Source: Bradyrhizobium diazoefficiens
Lineage (GTDB): Bacteria; Pseudomonadota; Alphaproteobacteria; Rhizobiales; Xanthobacteraceae
DNA: 64,000 bases
Reading direction: 5' to 3'
Assembly: GCF_016616885.1 (NCBI RefSeq)
Contig: NZ_CP067102.1
Location: 6,352,501-6,416,500, forward strand
Positions 17,559 through 25,312 of this stretch are shown in pieces. The translations under genes were made by a program, and so were the position numbers. How positions within the stretch are numbered: the first letter of the stretch is position 1; every line of letters begins with the position of its first letter. Below the pieces are notes generated by a model. The model did not search any database. It was given only the letters and a program-made list of their open reading frames with translations, and was not told where the DNA came from.

Positions 17559-19019
17559 CTAAGACGGTGCCACGCCACCCTTCTTGAGCAGACGGGCCGC
17601 TACTCGAAAGAGGTCCGGCATATCGAACCTGTCATCAGAGCGCTGATTCAGGACTCCAATTCTAACGAGCGTGGCGCGCAGCTTAACGTCCTCATCGCCC
17701 TCTGCTTTAGGGTTAAAGGGAGGTAAGAATTCGCCGCCGCTCGCTCTTTTCATGATTGCCGGGATGGTTCGCGTCTCGTTCCAACGGGCAGCAATCTGTG
17801 CTGCGTTGCATGGAACCTGAAGTCCGGAAAGAGGCGCGAGAACGCGCTTGATCCACGGGAATTCCAAATCAAGCTGATTTACGCGAACCTTCGAAGCCTC
17901 TCGGAGCCCGTGACGAATTCCCTCCGCAGAAATAACTTGATCTTGGGGTACGGGCGTAAAGCGAGCGGCTTCCATCATCAAGGTCAGAAAGCTACGAGGA
18001 GTAACTTCACCGTGCCCATCTGCCAGATGCCTTATGGGCCAGTCATAAGTTCGACCCTTCTTATGACTTCGTCCCATATATTCCCCGGCCATGGTCCGAA
18101 ACAAGCGGCGCTGATCCGCGCGCCTATATGACAAGGACCAACTTCGGAGGCGTTTTAAGGTTCTTGGAGGCGGCTTGATGCCCTCGGTCTGGAGCATAGT
18201 AAGGAATGCCCTTTTTGTTGTGGGTTCTTCGATGGCACCCAACCGAGCAAAAAGCATTCCGTAAAGGTCTACACCATCCCACTCCAAATTCGTGGCGCCG
18301 GAAACTAGCTTTGGAAGCTCCACGAAGCGCAGCCCCAAATCGCGCATCTGATCAGGACGAAGAAATAGCTTCAGGCGAACGGCCTTGTATCCTCTTGTCG
18401 ACCACGCGACTTCGAGAAGCGCGTCGGTCAGATCACGTAAGCGCTCCCAATCCATCGCGATGGAATCAAGTGCGTCGAAGATCACAAGAACCTTCTTGCC
18501 CTTCTCAGCGACGCGTCGATCGGCAGCTTCGCAATCGCTCTCCCACTTTTCGGGATCTGCATATTTTTTCATCATCTCGGAAATGAGCGGAGGCTTCGCT
18601 TTTGGATGGAGAGCCGATGTCAAAGAACGCAGAACCACGCATCTCCATAGAAGTGGGGCAAGCGTCGTTTCCTCATTCCTTGGAACTTGGGCATCGATCG
18701 TCTGTCGGCTTACCGAGCCGTCGTTCGCCATCCCAGTAAACCCAAATCGAACAATCAACTTGTCCAATCCCAGGTTCGGGTAAGCTTCGGCCGCGGCGTT
18801 GCGCGTCTCATCATCGCCGAGGACACCCGCCCAAAAACTCTTACCGGCGCCTCGCGCACCCAAAACGATAATTGCGTTCGGGTCGAGCGCTCCGGCATGC
18901 TGTTCCGGAGCAAATATCTCTTCCACCTTGGCTCGACTGTCGCCACTGGCGGTGTGAGCAGCGGAAGCATCCAGCGCGGCGAGTCCTCTCCGAATTGCCC
19001 TATGGTCGATCTCATTCAT
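17559..19019 (-). CDS. P-loop ATPase of three-gene accessory island
   Basis: 486 aa. Walker A is LGARGAGKSFWAG (about 53–65). A Walker-B-like strand reads KKVLVIFDALDSIA (about 174–187), followed by KAVRLKLFLRPDQM, whose Arg could be a sensor. The C-terminal 60 residues look like a winged helix (KLRATLVRIGVLNQRSDD). The arrangement recalls KAP/STAND-like or Sll1717-type P-loop ATPases, but the exact family is not certain. It overlaps the upstream ParA-like gene by 4 nt, so the two are translationally coupled. Base composition is much less GC-rich than the neighbours. A role in anti-phage defence or a similar accessory function is inferred from context, not shown. Confidence 0.8.
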   Translation of the reverse strand: MNEIDHRAIRRGLAALDASAAHTASGDSRAKVEEIFAPEQHAGALDPNAIIVLGARGAGKSFWAGVLGDDETRNAAAEAYPNLGLDKLIVRFGFTGMANDGSVSRQTIDAQVPRNEETTLAPLLWRCVVLRSLTSALHPKAKPPLISEMMKKYADPEKWESDCEAADRRVAEKGKKVLVIFDALDSIAMDWERLRDLTDALLEVAWSTRGYKAVRLKLFLRPDQMRDLGLRFVELPKLVSGATNLEWDGVDLYGMLFARLGAIEEPTTKRAFLTMLQTEGIKPPPRTLKRLRSWSLSYRRADQRRLFRTMAGEYMGRSHKKGRTYDWPIRHLADGHGEVTPRSFLTLMMEAARFTPVPQDQVISAEGIRHGLREASKVRVNQLDLEFPWIKRVLAPLSGLQVPCNAAQIAARWNETRTIPAIMKRASGGEFLPPFNPKAEGDEDVKLRATLVRIGVLNQRSDDRFDMPDLFRVAARLLKKGGVAPS

Positions 19020-20380
19020 GCCTGTTGATCTTCCGCGTCGTCAGAGCTTGGCTCGATCGCTATTGAATCGATGTAGTCTAGGAGAGAACTAAAAGTGGAG
19101 GAATAGCTACGCGCATCCAGCATCTTTCTGTCGGCAACGGGATCAAACTGTCGATAGCGAGTGTCCTCAAGTACGTAGAGCACTTGCCCCTCAAGCAGAT
19201 CTTCCTCGGGCACCTCTGCGGTGTCTTGCCAGTCCAGATCGAAATCATTCTCAGTTAGCCTTTCCTTCGGCAGGCCTTCAACCTGAGGACGCAACATTAA
19301 GGGATTCAAGAGAGCTTGAAACTTCGATGCAGCATCGTCCCTCGCCTCGACGGAATCTGCGGCTTTGGCGTGTACGAATGAAATTCGATCGCGCCAATCA
19401 TCTGAGGCATCTGCTCGGTACTGACTTAGCTGGCCCATCAACAATCGATAGCCTTGGTAGGTTTGAGGTTGATCCAGGCCAAACAGCAGGACCTCGGCTC
19501 CAATTCCAAGGACCAAAGATGCAGTCGTCTCGTGCAAGCCAGAGCGGCCATCTATCAACACGACATCGTACGCACCAAGAGAATCGTATCGAGCCAATAA
19601 GTCCGCGAGTTGATCGGTGATAGTCTTTGGCGGATCATTCTCCTGCGGAACATCCAAATATGCTCTTGCAATCTTAGCAAGCGCATTCTCCGGATGCTCA
19701 AGCGTTCGGCGGCCGATCGCCGGAATTACAGAAACTCTTGCTCCAGCGGCGCCAAGAAAAGAGTCCCCCGTTAGCTCCGTAATAAACTCGTCATCAATGT
19801 TCGACAGGCCTGCCTCCACCAAATAGTCCAGCATGCCGAATTCAGGCAGCTCATGCACATCTAAGAGCATAGAGCCAATTCCGGGGGCCTCTAAGTCGAA
19901 GTCAATTGTTAGAACGCGGCGCCCCTTTCGCGATAAGTGCGCTGCCGCCACACAGAGAGCAGTCGAACGACCCACTCCACCCTTCAAGCTCGCAAATACG
20001 ATTCGAGGCGCTTTTCCCCGTGCCGCCGCGGGAGGCCTCAACCAGTCAGAACCAACGATACGCCGGTCAAGCAGCTTAACCGAAAAGCTACCCACCGTTG
20101 TAGTCGGCCGCCGACCTGCTTCGTCCAACAACCTTTGAGCGCCAGGATACTCGGAATCTACGATCGCACCGTCCGGCCTCGCATAGGCACCAAGCGCACC
20201 GCTCAATTTCAAGGCCAAACGTTCGAGCTCTGATTCGGCTTTGCGCTCAGGTAGAACTATCGAGAGCCGCCCACCTGCGTCTCGCAGTATCGCCGAACGC
20301 GACAACAACTCAGCTCCAAATTCCTCAGAGATGAATTCGCAAAGTCGCGGAAGGCCGTCATCGAAGCGTGTTATCATCAC
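19016..20380 (-). CDS. ParA/MinD-like ATPase with arginine P-loop
   Basis: 454 aa. About 125 N-terminal residues of unknown fold precede a ParA/MinD-like domain: FASLKGGVGRSTALCVAAAH (deviant Walker A), then VLTIDFDLEAPGIGS and YDVVLIDGRSGLHET. The P-loop lysine before Ser/Thr is replaced by Arg (GGVGRST), while the signature first Lys is kept. The long C-terminal region is acidic (VPEEDLLEGQVLYVLEDTRY). It sits between the HEPN-like gene and the second ATPase, 6 nt after the former. ParA/MinD proteins usually dimerise on ATP at a surface or on DNA; what this one acts on is unknown. Codon use is unlike the flanking genes. Confidence 0.85.
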   Translation of the reverse strand: MMITRFDDGLPRLCEFISEEFGAELLSRSAILRDAGGRLSIVLPERKAESELERLALKLSGALGAYARPDGAIVDSEYPGAQRLLDEAGRRPTTTVGSFSVKLLDRRIVGSDWLRPPAAARGKAPRIVFASLKGGVGRSTALCVAAAHLSRKGRRVLTIDFDLEAPGIGSMLLDVHELPEFGMLDYLVEAGLSNIDDEFITELTGDSFLGAAGARVSVIPAIGRRTLEHPENALAKIARAYLDVPQENDPPKTITDQLADLLARYDSLGAYDVVLIDGRSGLHETTASLVLGIGAEVLLFGLDQPQTYQGYRLLMGQLSQYRADASDDWRDRISFVHAKAADSVEARDDAASKFQALLNPLMLRPQVEGLPKERLTENDFDLDWQDTAEVPEEDLLEGQVLYVLEDTRYRQFDPVADRKMLDARSYSSTFSSLLDYIDSIAIEPSSDDAEDQQA

Positions 20381-20386
20381 TTAGCT

Positions 20387-20812
20387 CTAAATATCCATCG
20401 CACCGACGACTTCTTTGGCGTCAGTTCGCCATCGGTCGACCCATTCGGACAGTATGTCCCTGCCGTGAGAATACCTCATGGTTACATCCCATCGCTGCAT
20501 AAACGAGGATCTTTCGGCGTATTTGCGTAGCTCGCCGGATCTCCGACCTAGAGGGGCATTGCGCAAAAGAGTCTTTAGCTCCTCAAAATGCGCGTAGAAG
20601 GGATCATTCCGCCGCTGGTCGGCAGGGAGAGGCCGCATTCCCGAAAGGGTCATTAGATACTTCAGCGCACATTCAGCCGCCATCCCATACAAATACCCAG
20701 CAACATCCTTTCGGTTTGTCCCAGAGAGTATTTCGGCCGCTTCGAGATGCCGGAAAGCCGCCCTTCGTAAATCTTGCGCGTATGCACCCAAAACTAGAAC
20801 GCCCCTGCCCAC
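20387..20812 (-). CDS. HEPN-like small helical protein
   Basis: 141 aa from GTG 20812. The helical pattern FRHLEAAEILSG then AGYLYGMAAECALKYLMTLS is typical of HEPN domains, followed by a spacer helix (HFEELKTLLRN) and a conserved-looking WDVTMRYSHGRD. The RxxH spacing is shorter than the RX4–6H of RNase HEPNs, so catalysis is doubtful. It is the first gene of the leftward three-gene operon. HEPN proteins are common in toxin–antitoxin and phage-defence loci, often as effectors. The AT-rich upstream region (20813–20860) should hold the promoter. The start is uncertain because no ATG is available. Confidence 0.7.
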   Translation of the reverse strand: MGRGVLVLGAYAQDLRRAAFRHLEAAEILSGTNRKDVAGYLYGMAAECALKYLMTLSGMRPLPADQRRNDPFYAHFEELKTLLRNAPLGRRSGELRKYAERSSFMQRWDVTMRYSHGRDILSEWVDRWRTDAKEVVGAMDI

Positions 20813-20973
20813 ACCCCTTTTTAAATACGTAATCGGTCTGCGCGGAATTTGTAAGAGAAGAATGGCTGTAGGTATCGAATCTCCTCTGTTTGCCCATTGC
20901 CGAACGTTATCCGCGAGACCGCGACCAGCGACCGGTGCCGGTCCGACTGCACTACGGCTTCAGGCACTCGCAG

Positions 20974-21113
20974 GAGCTGACCGACGCCGGCCGCGAACTC
21001 CCCACCCCGCGGACCTTGGACGAACTAAGGCCGCCCCCGAATTTGCCGACGACCTAGGGAGACACATGGTCGCCCTGATCGAATCTCCTCCCCCAGCCGA
21101 CGCTGCGGAGTGA
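20974..21113 (+). pseudogene. frameshifted remnant resembling HicB antitoxin C-terminus
   Basis: One frame reads ELTDAGRELPTPRTLDELR up to 21030. A one-base shift then continues as AAPEFADDLGRHMVALIE to a stop at 21113. Joined, this is the typical end of HicB/UPF0150-type antitoxins (…G…iPxPxsLdELradPeFad…). No intact N-terminus or HicA toxin gene is adjacent. It adjoins the promoter side of the low-GC island. The HicB assignment is from pattern memory only. Confidence 0.4.
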
Positions 21114-21200
21114 GGACTGTTCGCCGCACTGGCCGACTCTCGACGGTTCTCGCCCGAACAGCCCTTGACCACCGCGAACTTCCCCGTATCAGATGCGTCC

Positions 21201-21617
21201 ATGGTCCGGGGCTCCATCACACTGATCGTGCTTGCATTGGGGATGCCGTCGCTTGCGACGGCGGAGACCATGAGCTTTGGCGATTCGATCGGGCTCTTGG
21301 CCAAGAGTTGCGGTGCGGAAATCGTCGCCAATTGCCGCGGCGTCAATCCGGACTCAACCCGCCTGAAGGAGTGCCTGTCCCGCAACCGTGACGTGCTTTC
21401 CCAGCAGTGCCAGAGCGCCTACCTCGCGGCGTTCGATGCCATCCAGAAGCGCGTCGCCGCCCGTGTCACGGTGGCGAACGCCTGCCAGCGCGAGATCGTC
21501 AAGGTCTGCGGCGGCTCGACCAAGGAGACCAGCAAGTCGGTCCCCTGCCTGATCTCGACGCCCAAGGGCATCAGCAACAACTGCCTGAAGGCCGTCGACG
21601 ACGCGGGGTATCGATGA
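21201..21617 (+). CDS. exported cysteine-rich repeat protein
   Basis: 138 aa from ATG 21201. A signal peptide ends at TATAE. Two repeats each carry spaced Cys residues: LAKSCGAEIVANC…LKECLSRNRDVLSQQC, and ACQREIVKVCGG…SVPCLISTPKGISNNC. This matches the cysteine-rich GLG1-type repeat that occurs in many rhizobial exported proteins, and disulfides in the periplasm are likely. Function is unknown. The stop overlaps the next start by ATGA, so the gene is coupled to the OmpA-like gene downstream. A TTG further upstream is possible but would add a non-signal extension. Confidence 0.8.
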   Translation: MVRGSITLIVLALGMPSLATAETMSFGDSIGLLAKSCGAEIVANCRGVNPDSTRLKECLSRNRDVLSQQCQSAYLAAFDAIQKRVAARVTVANACQREIVKVCGGSTKETSKSVPCLISTPKGISNNCLKAVDDAGYR

Positions 21618-22285
21618 TGCGCGCAACAAGGCACATCACCGCCGGAATCGGTTTCGCATTGGGCCTCGCTCTGCTCGCGGGCACAGCCGGCGCGCAGACA
21701 GCGCCGACCCGTGACGACATCGTCGGCAAGCTCAATCATTTCGAGGAGGCGGCCGAGGTCGACCTCCCCGCGTTGAAGCAGCAAGTGATGGAGCGGGCCA
21801 AGGCCAGGATCAAGAACGATCCGGGTCCGGTGAACCGGCCGCTGATCGCGCCCGATCTGGCCAAGCTGCCCGCCTTCAACGCCCAGATCCAGTTCGACGC
21901 CGATACGCCGATCATCCAGCCGGACTCCTACCAGACCGTCGGCCGGATCGCCGACGCAATGGTTCACGCCTCGCTGCTGCCCTACACGTTCCTGATCGTC
22001 GGCCATGTCGAGTCCAATCAGAAGACGCGGGAAGCCAACGCGATCCTGAGCCAGCGCCGGGCGGATGCGATTCGCGACGTGCTGGTAAACACGTTCAAGA
22101 TTTCGACCAAGCGGCTGCAGCCGATCGGCCTCGGCGAGGAGCAGATCCTCGACCGTGCCAAACCGACCTCGGCAGTCAACGGCCAGTTGCAAATCCTGAC
22201 CTTTGCCAAATTGCCCGATGAAGCGCCTGCGCATCCCGCAGCAGCCCCTGCGCCCGCAGCGAAAAAGCCCGCCAAGAAGCATTGA
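21614..22285 (+). CDS. OmpA-family C-terminal domain protein, exported
   Basis: 223 aa. Signal peptide residues 1–26 (ends AGAQ). An acidic helical segment leads into an OmpA/MotB-like domain: FNAQIQFDADTPIIQPDSYQ, then IVGHVESNQKTREANAILSQ and RRADAIRDVLV. OmpA-like domains bind peptidoglycan; here the usual GHTD is GHVE, so that binding is less sure. The C-terminal tail is Ala/Pro/Lys-rich (PAAKKPAKKH). The ATG overlaps the stop of the Cys-rich gene, and the two probably act together in the envelope. Confidence 0.85.
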   Translation: MMRATRHITAGIGFALGLALLAGTAGAQTAPTRDDIVGKLNHFEEAAEVDLPALKQQVMERAKARIKNDPGPVNRPLIAPDLAKLPAFNAQIQFDADTPIIQPDSYQTVGRIADAMVHASLLPYTFLIVGHVESNQKTREANAILSQRRADAIRDVLVNTFKISTKRLQPIGLGEEQILDRAKPTSAVNGQLQILTFAKLPDEAPAHPAAAPAPAAKKPAKKH

Positions 22286-22333
22286 GTGCACGCGCGCCAC
22301 GGCCGGCGGAACCCTTTGAACTTCTAACCGTTT

Positions 22334-22349
22334 TGTGACCTGTCTCACA
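22334..22349. promoter_or_regulatory. CRP-like palindromic site
   Basis: Perfect TGTGA–N6–TCACA, the core consensus of CRP/FNR-family regulators. It lies about 110 bases upstream of the Mpo1-like gene. A further imperfect inverted repeat (ACTGCCCTAT…ATAGGCAGT, 22393–22419) lies between it and the start codon. Confidence 0.5.
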
Positions 22350-22457
22350 GCGCGACAGCACGGTCCTGCGCGACAATAGCGCCAGTTTGTGCACTGCCCT
22401 ATCAGGTGCTATAGGCAGTCTTCGCCCTTCCCCGACCCCGTGCCGCACGAGACCAAG

Positions 22458-22976
22458 ATGGCTGGCTATTTTCAACGCCAACTGGCCGATTATGTCGAAT
22501 ACCATCGCGACCCCTGGAATTGCGCGATGCATGTGGTCGGCATTCTCCTGCTCTTCACCGGCGCGACGCTGCCGCTGACGCTGGTCCATTTCTCCGTGTT
22601 CGGGGTCGAGGTCAGCCTGGCGGTGATTTTGGCCCTGCCCGTACTGGTGTACTGGCTGATGCTGGACGCCGGGGTCGGGCTTGGCATCCTCGTCTCCATG
22701 ATCGTGCTGCTTTCGGTCGCAACCGCGATCGGCAATCAGGTCTCGATTGCCATGATGTGGTCGATTTTTGCGGTGCTGATCGTGCTCGGCGTCGCATCGC
22801 AGATCGTCGGCCACAGGGTGTTCGAGGAGCGGCAGCCGTCGATGGTCGACCACCCCACGCATTTCCTGCTTGGACCGATGTTCGTCATGGCAAAATTTTA
22901 CATTGCACTTGGTTTTCGTCGCGACCTTGCCGCGATTCTCGCGCCTCTTCGGGGCAACTCCCTTTCAACCCGATAG
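22458..22976 (+). CDS. Mpo1-like (DUF962) membrane protein
   Basis: 172 aa with four hydrophobic helices. The N-terminal motif YVEYHRDPWNCAMHVVGI and the later MVDHPTHFLLGPMFVMAK carry the conserved His pattern of the DUF962/Mpo1 family. Yeast Mpo1 is an Fe(II)-dependent 2-hydroxy fatty acid dioxygenase; bacterial members are largely untested. ATG 22458 (MAGYFQRQ) is chosen since upstream residues are not family-like. It is the first gene of a rightward set with an SDR epimerase (33 nt on) and an isoprenylcysteine-methyltransferase-like enzyme, suggesting lipid modification. Confidence 0.85.
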   Translation: MAGYFQRQLADYVEYHRDPWNCAMHVVGILLLFTGATLPLTLVHFSVFGVEVSLAVILALPVLVYWLMLDAGVGLGILVSMIVLLSVATAIGNQVSIAMMWSIFAVLIVLGVASQIVGHRVFEERQPSMVDHPTHFLLGPMFVMAKFYIALGFRRDLAAILAPLRGNSLSTR

Positions 22977-23008
22977 CTTTCTCGAAGCGGAACAGCAAAA
23001 CCTACTTC

Positions 23009-24040
23009 ATGGCTCCAGTACTGGTTACCGGTGGCAGCGGTTTCATCGGACAGCATCTCGTCGAAGCGCTCCGCGCCCGTGGGCAGCGGGTGCGTGTTCT
23101 CGATGTCCGGCCGCCGTCCGTCGCGAACGCGGACGTTGAATATGTGCACGGCTCGGTGCTGGACGGCGCCGCGGTCGATGCTGCGCTGTCCGAGGTAGAT
23201 CAGGTCTATCACCTCGCCGGCCTGCCCGGCATGTGGGTCGCCAACAAGCGGGACTTTCACGACGTCAATTTCCGCGGCACCGAGGTCGTGCTTGCGGCTG
23301 CGATGAAGCGCGGCGTGTCGCGTTTCCTGCACTGCTCGACGGAATCGATCCTGTTTCCTTATGCGAACCTCAACGGCGTTTCCGCCGAGGAGGCGCTGCA
23401 GCCGGCCGACGCGATGCCCGGCGCCTATACGCGATCGAAGTCGCTCGCCGAGCATCACGCTGCGAGGGCCGCAGCCAGTGGCTTCCCGCTCGTGATCGGC
23501 ACGCCGACCATGCCGATCGGCCCCGCCGACCACAATCTGACGCCGCCCACCGCGATGCTGTGGTACTTCCTGCAGAAGAAGGTGCAGCCGCATCTCGACT
23601 TCCTGGTCAACCTCGTCGACGTTCGCGACGTCGCCATGGGCCTGGTGCTGACGATGGAGCGCGGCCGCATCGGCCAGCGCTACATCCTCGGCGGCGACTG
23701 CGTCCGGCTCGGCCAGATCCTGCGGATGATGTCGGCGATGAGCGGACGGCGGCAATATCCGGTCGTCGTGCCCGGCAAGATCGCCGAGCTCTCCGCCATC
23801 ATGCTGGAGTCGATCTCCAATCGCATCACCCGCCGTCCGCCCAACGGCACCGCCGAGGGCGTGCGCATCGCGCTTGCCGCCAGCGACCTTTCAATCGGCA
23901 AGGCCCGTAACGAGCTTGGCTATGCGCCACGCCCGATCGAGCCGGTGCTGCGCGAAACCATCACCCATCTGCTCGCCCGCGGCGGCCAGGCCGCGTCCAA
24001 TGCCATCGAGCATCACGCGCTCTCGTCGCGCGCGAGCTGA
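23009..24040 (+). CDS. NAD-dependent epimerase/dehydratase (extended SDR)
   Basis: 343 aa. The extended short-chain dehydrogenase motif VLVTGGSGFIGQHLVEALRA lies at the N-terminus. The active-site Tyr/Lys pair is YTRSKSLAEHH, and a Ser lies in HCSTES. A 3-beta-HSD/dihydroflavonol-reductase-like substrate region follows. The protein resembles hopanoid- or steroid-associated epimerases more than nucleotide-sugar enzymes, but the substrate is not known. ATG 23009 (MAPVLVTGG) sets the Rossmann strand at the very start, as expected. It lies between the Mpo1-like and ICMT-like genes on the same strand. Confidence 0.9.
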   Translation: MAPVLVTGGSGFIGQHLVEALRARGQRVRVLDVRPPSVANADVEYVHGSVLDGAAVDAALSEVDQVYHLAGLPGMWVANKRDFHDVNFRGTEVVLAAAMKRGVSRFLHCSTESILFPYANLNGVSAEEALQPADAMPGAYTRSKSLAEHHAARAAASGFPLVIGTPTMPIGPADHNLTPPTAMLWYFLQKKVQPHLDFLVNLVDVRDVAMGLVLTMERGRIGQRYILGGDCVRLGQILRMMSAMSGRRQYPVVVPGKIAELSAIMLESISNRITRRPPNGTAEGVRIALAASDLSIGKARNELGYAPRPIEPVLRETITHLLARGGQAASNAIEHHALSSRAS

Positions 24041-24070
24041 TCTGCTCCCCAACCCAAAGAACCTTTCCGC

Positions 24071-24697
24071 ATGTCCTTCGATTTCAGCAAGCTTCTCTCT
24101 GTCGCCTGGGGCGGCTGGACCACGACCTGGCCGACCGAACTCCTGGCCCTGATCTGGCTCGCCTTTCTCGCCAGCTGGGTTGGCGCCTCGTTCTGGCAGG
24201 GGCGGACCAAGAAGCAGGTCATGACGCTGGAGTCGCAGCGCTATCGCCTGCCGATCCTGGTCGGCGGCATCCTGTACACGCCGTGGATTGCGGAAGTCAT
24301 GGGCTGGAAGCCGCTCTGGGTGCTCGGCAATATCGGCATCTCCATCGCCGCGGTCCTCTCGGTCGCTGGCATCGCCTTCGCCTGGTGGGGGCGGCTGCAC
24401 CTCGGAAAATTCTGGTCCAACACCATCACCCACAAGGAAGACCACCGCGTCATCGACACCGGCCCGTACGGTATCGTGCGGCACCCGATCTACACGGGGC
24501 TGATTTTCGGCATGCTCGTCACCGGCATCGCGATCGGCACGGTGACGACGATCCTCGGCGCGATCCTGATCTCGCTCGGCATGTGGCAGAAGGGCCGGAT
24601 GGAAGAGGTGTTCTTGTCGAAAGAGCTCGGCGAGGATGCCTACGGCGCCTATTGCCGCCGTGTGCCGATGATCATCCCGTTCCTGTCGCCGCGGTGA
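24071..24697 (+). CDS. isoprenylcysteine carboxyl methyltransferase-like membrane protein
   Basis: 208 aa with about five hydrophobic helices. The ICMT/PEMT signature is visible: HRVIDTGPYGIVRHPIYTGL followed, after a helix, by EEVFLSKELGEDAYGAYCRR. These motifs bind S-adenosylmethionine in the membrane. In bacteria such proteins methylate lipids or small hydrophobic substrates, since prenylated CAAX proteins are absent. It lies 30 nt after the epimerase and is probably the last gene of the Mpo1-like operon. A hairpin follows the stop. Confidence 0.9.
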   Translation: MSFDFSKLLSVAWGGWTTTWPTELLALIWLAFLASWVGASFWQGRTKKQVMTLESQRYRLPILVGGILYTPWIAEVMGWKPLWVLGNIGISIAAVLSVAGIAFAWWGRLHLGKFWSNTITHKEDHRVIDTGPYGIVRHPIYTGLIFGMLVTGIAIGTVTTILGAILISLGMWQKGRMEEVFLSKELGEDAYGAYCRRVPMIIPFLSPR

Positions 24698-24718
24698 CGA
24701 CGAGACAGCGCTCCAGCT

Positions 24719-24795
24719 CTACGTTGCTAACGTAGCAAGCAGCCATACCCTCGGTGTCGTCACGGCGTAGTTGCGCACTGGGCCGGGACGACACC
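24719..24795. repeat. two inverted repeats after ICMT-like gene
   Basis: A 7-bp hairpin CTACGTT–GCT–AACGTAG (24719–24735) is followed by a wider inverted repeat, GGTGTCGTC (24753–24761) and GACGACACC (24787–24795). The latter resembles short dispersed Bradyrhizobium repeats. It may also terminate the upstream operon; no T-run is present. Confidence 0.5.
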
Positions 24796-24860
24796 TAGAG
24801 GAACCGCCCCTCCGATCGCCCGTTACCTCGACACCTGCACCAGCCGCAGAGCATCGAGCC

Positions 24861-25070
24861 ATGTCGGATGCCTACTATTATTTTCGCGCGCACGCGATTG
24901 CGGCGGTCCGCAAGGCGCGGGCGCTGCCGCCCGGGCGGCCGAAGCTGAAGCAGCGCACGGTCGCGCGCGTCTATCATCTCCTTTCCAAGGAAGCCGCGCT
25001 CACCCCGAACGTCCATCACATCGAGGATTTCAGCAGCGCGCGACGGCTGGAGCGGCAGGTTCGCCGCTGA
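24861..25070 (+). CDS. small conserved-looking hypothetical protein
   Basis: 69 aa from ATG 24861. The N-terminus is aromatic (MSDAYYYFRAHAIAAVRKAR). The middle is basic (KLKQRTVARVYHLLSKEAAL) and the end charged (SARRLERQVRR). No domain was recognised. The composition and clean start–stop argue for a real small cytosolic protein. It stands alone between a repeat and a 242-bp spacer holding an inverted repeat TGACC–TTTT–GGTCA (25137–25150). Confidence 0.55.
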   Translation: MSDAYYYFRAHAIAAVRKARALPPGRPKLKQRTVARVYHLLSKEAALTPNVHHIEDFSSARRLERQVRR

Positions 25071-25312
25071 TCCCCTATGCAAATTCGATCGGCTGCCATT
25101 CCGCGGGAATAGACCTCGGCTGAGTTCCGCGCAGGTTGACCTTTTGGTCACTACCAAGTTGGATGCGCGCGCAAAAGTCACGACGGCACGCAATCGTGGA
25201 TCTGGAGAGGTCGACGATCAGGTAGAGATCAGGTCCTGGCCCGCGCGGGGCTTCGGACGAATCCTGGACAATCCGTCGTTGGACAGTGCCGCAGGTTCGA
25301 CAGGGGATTTTC

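Noticed and set aside
17559..21113. Prophage or integrative element
   Set aside because: No integrase, phage structural gene, tRNA end or long flanking repeat was seen; only a three-gene operon and a remnant.
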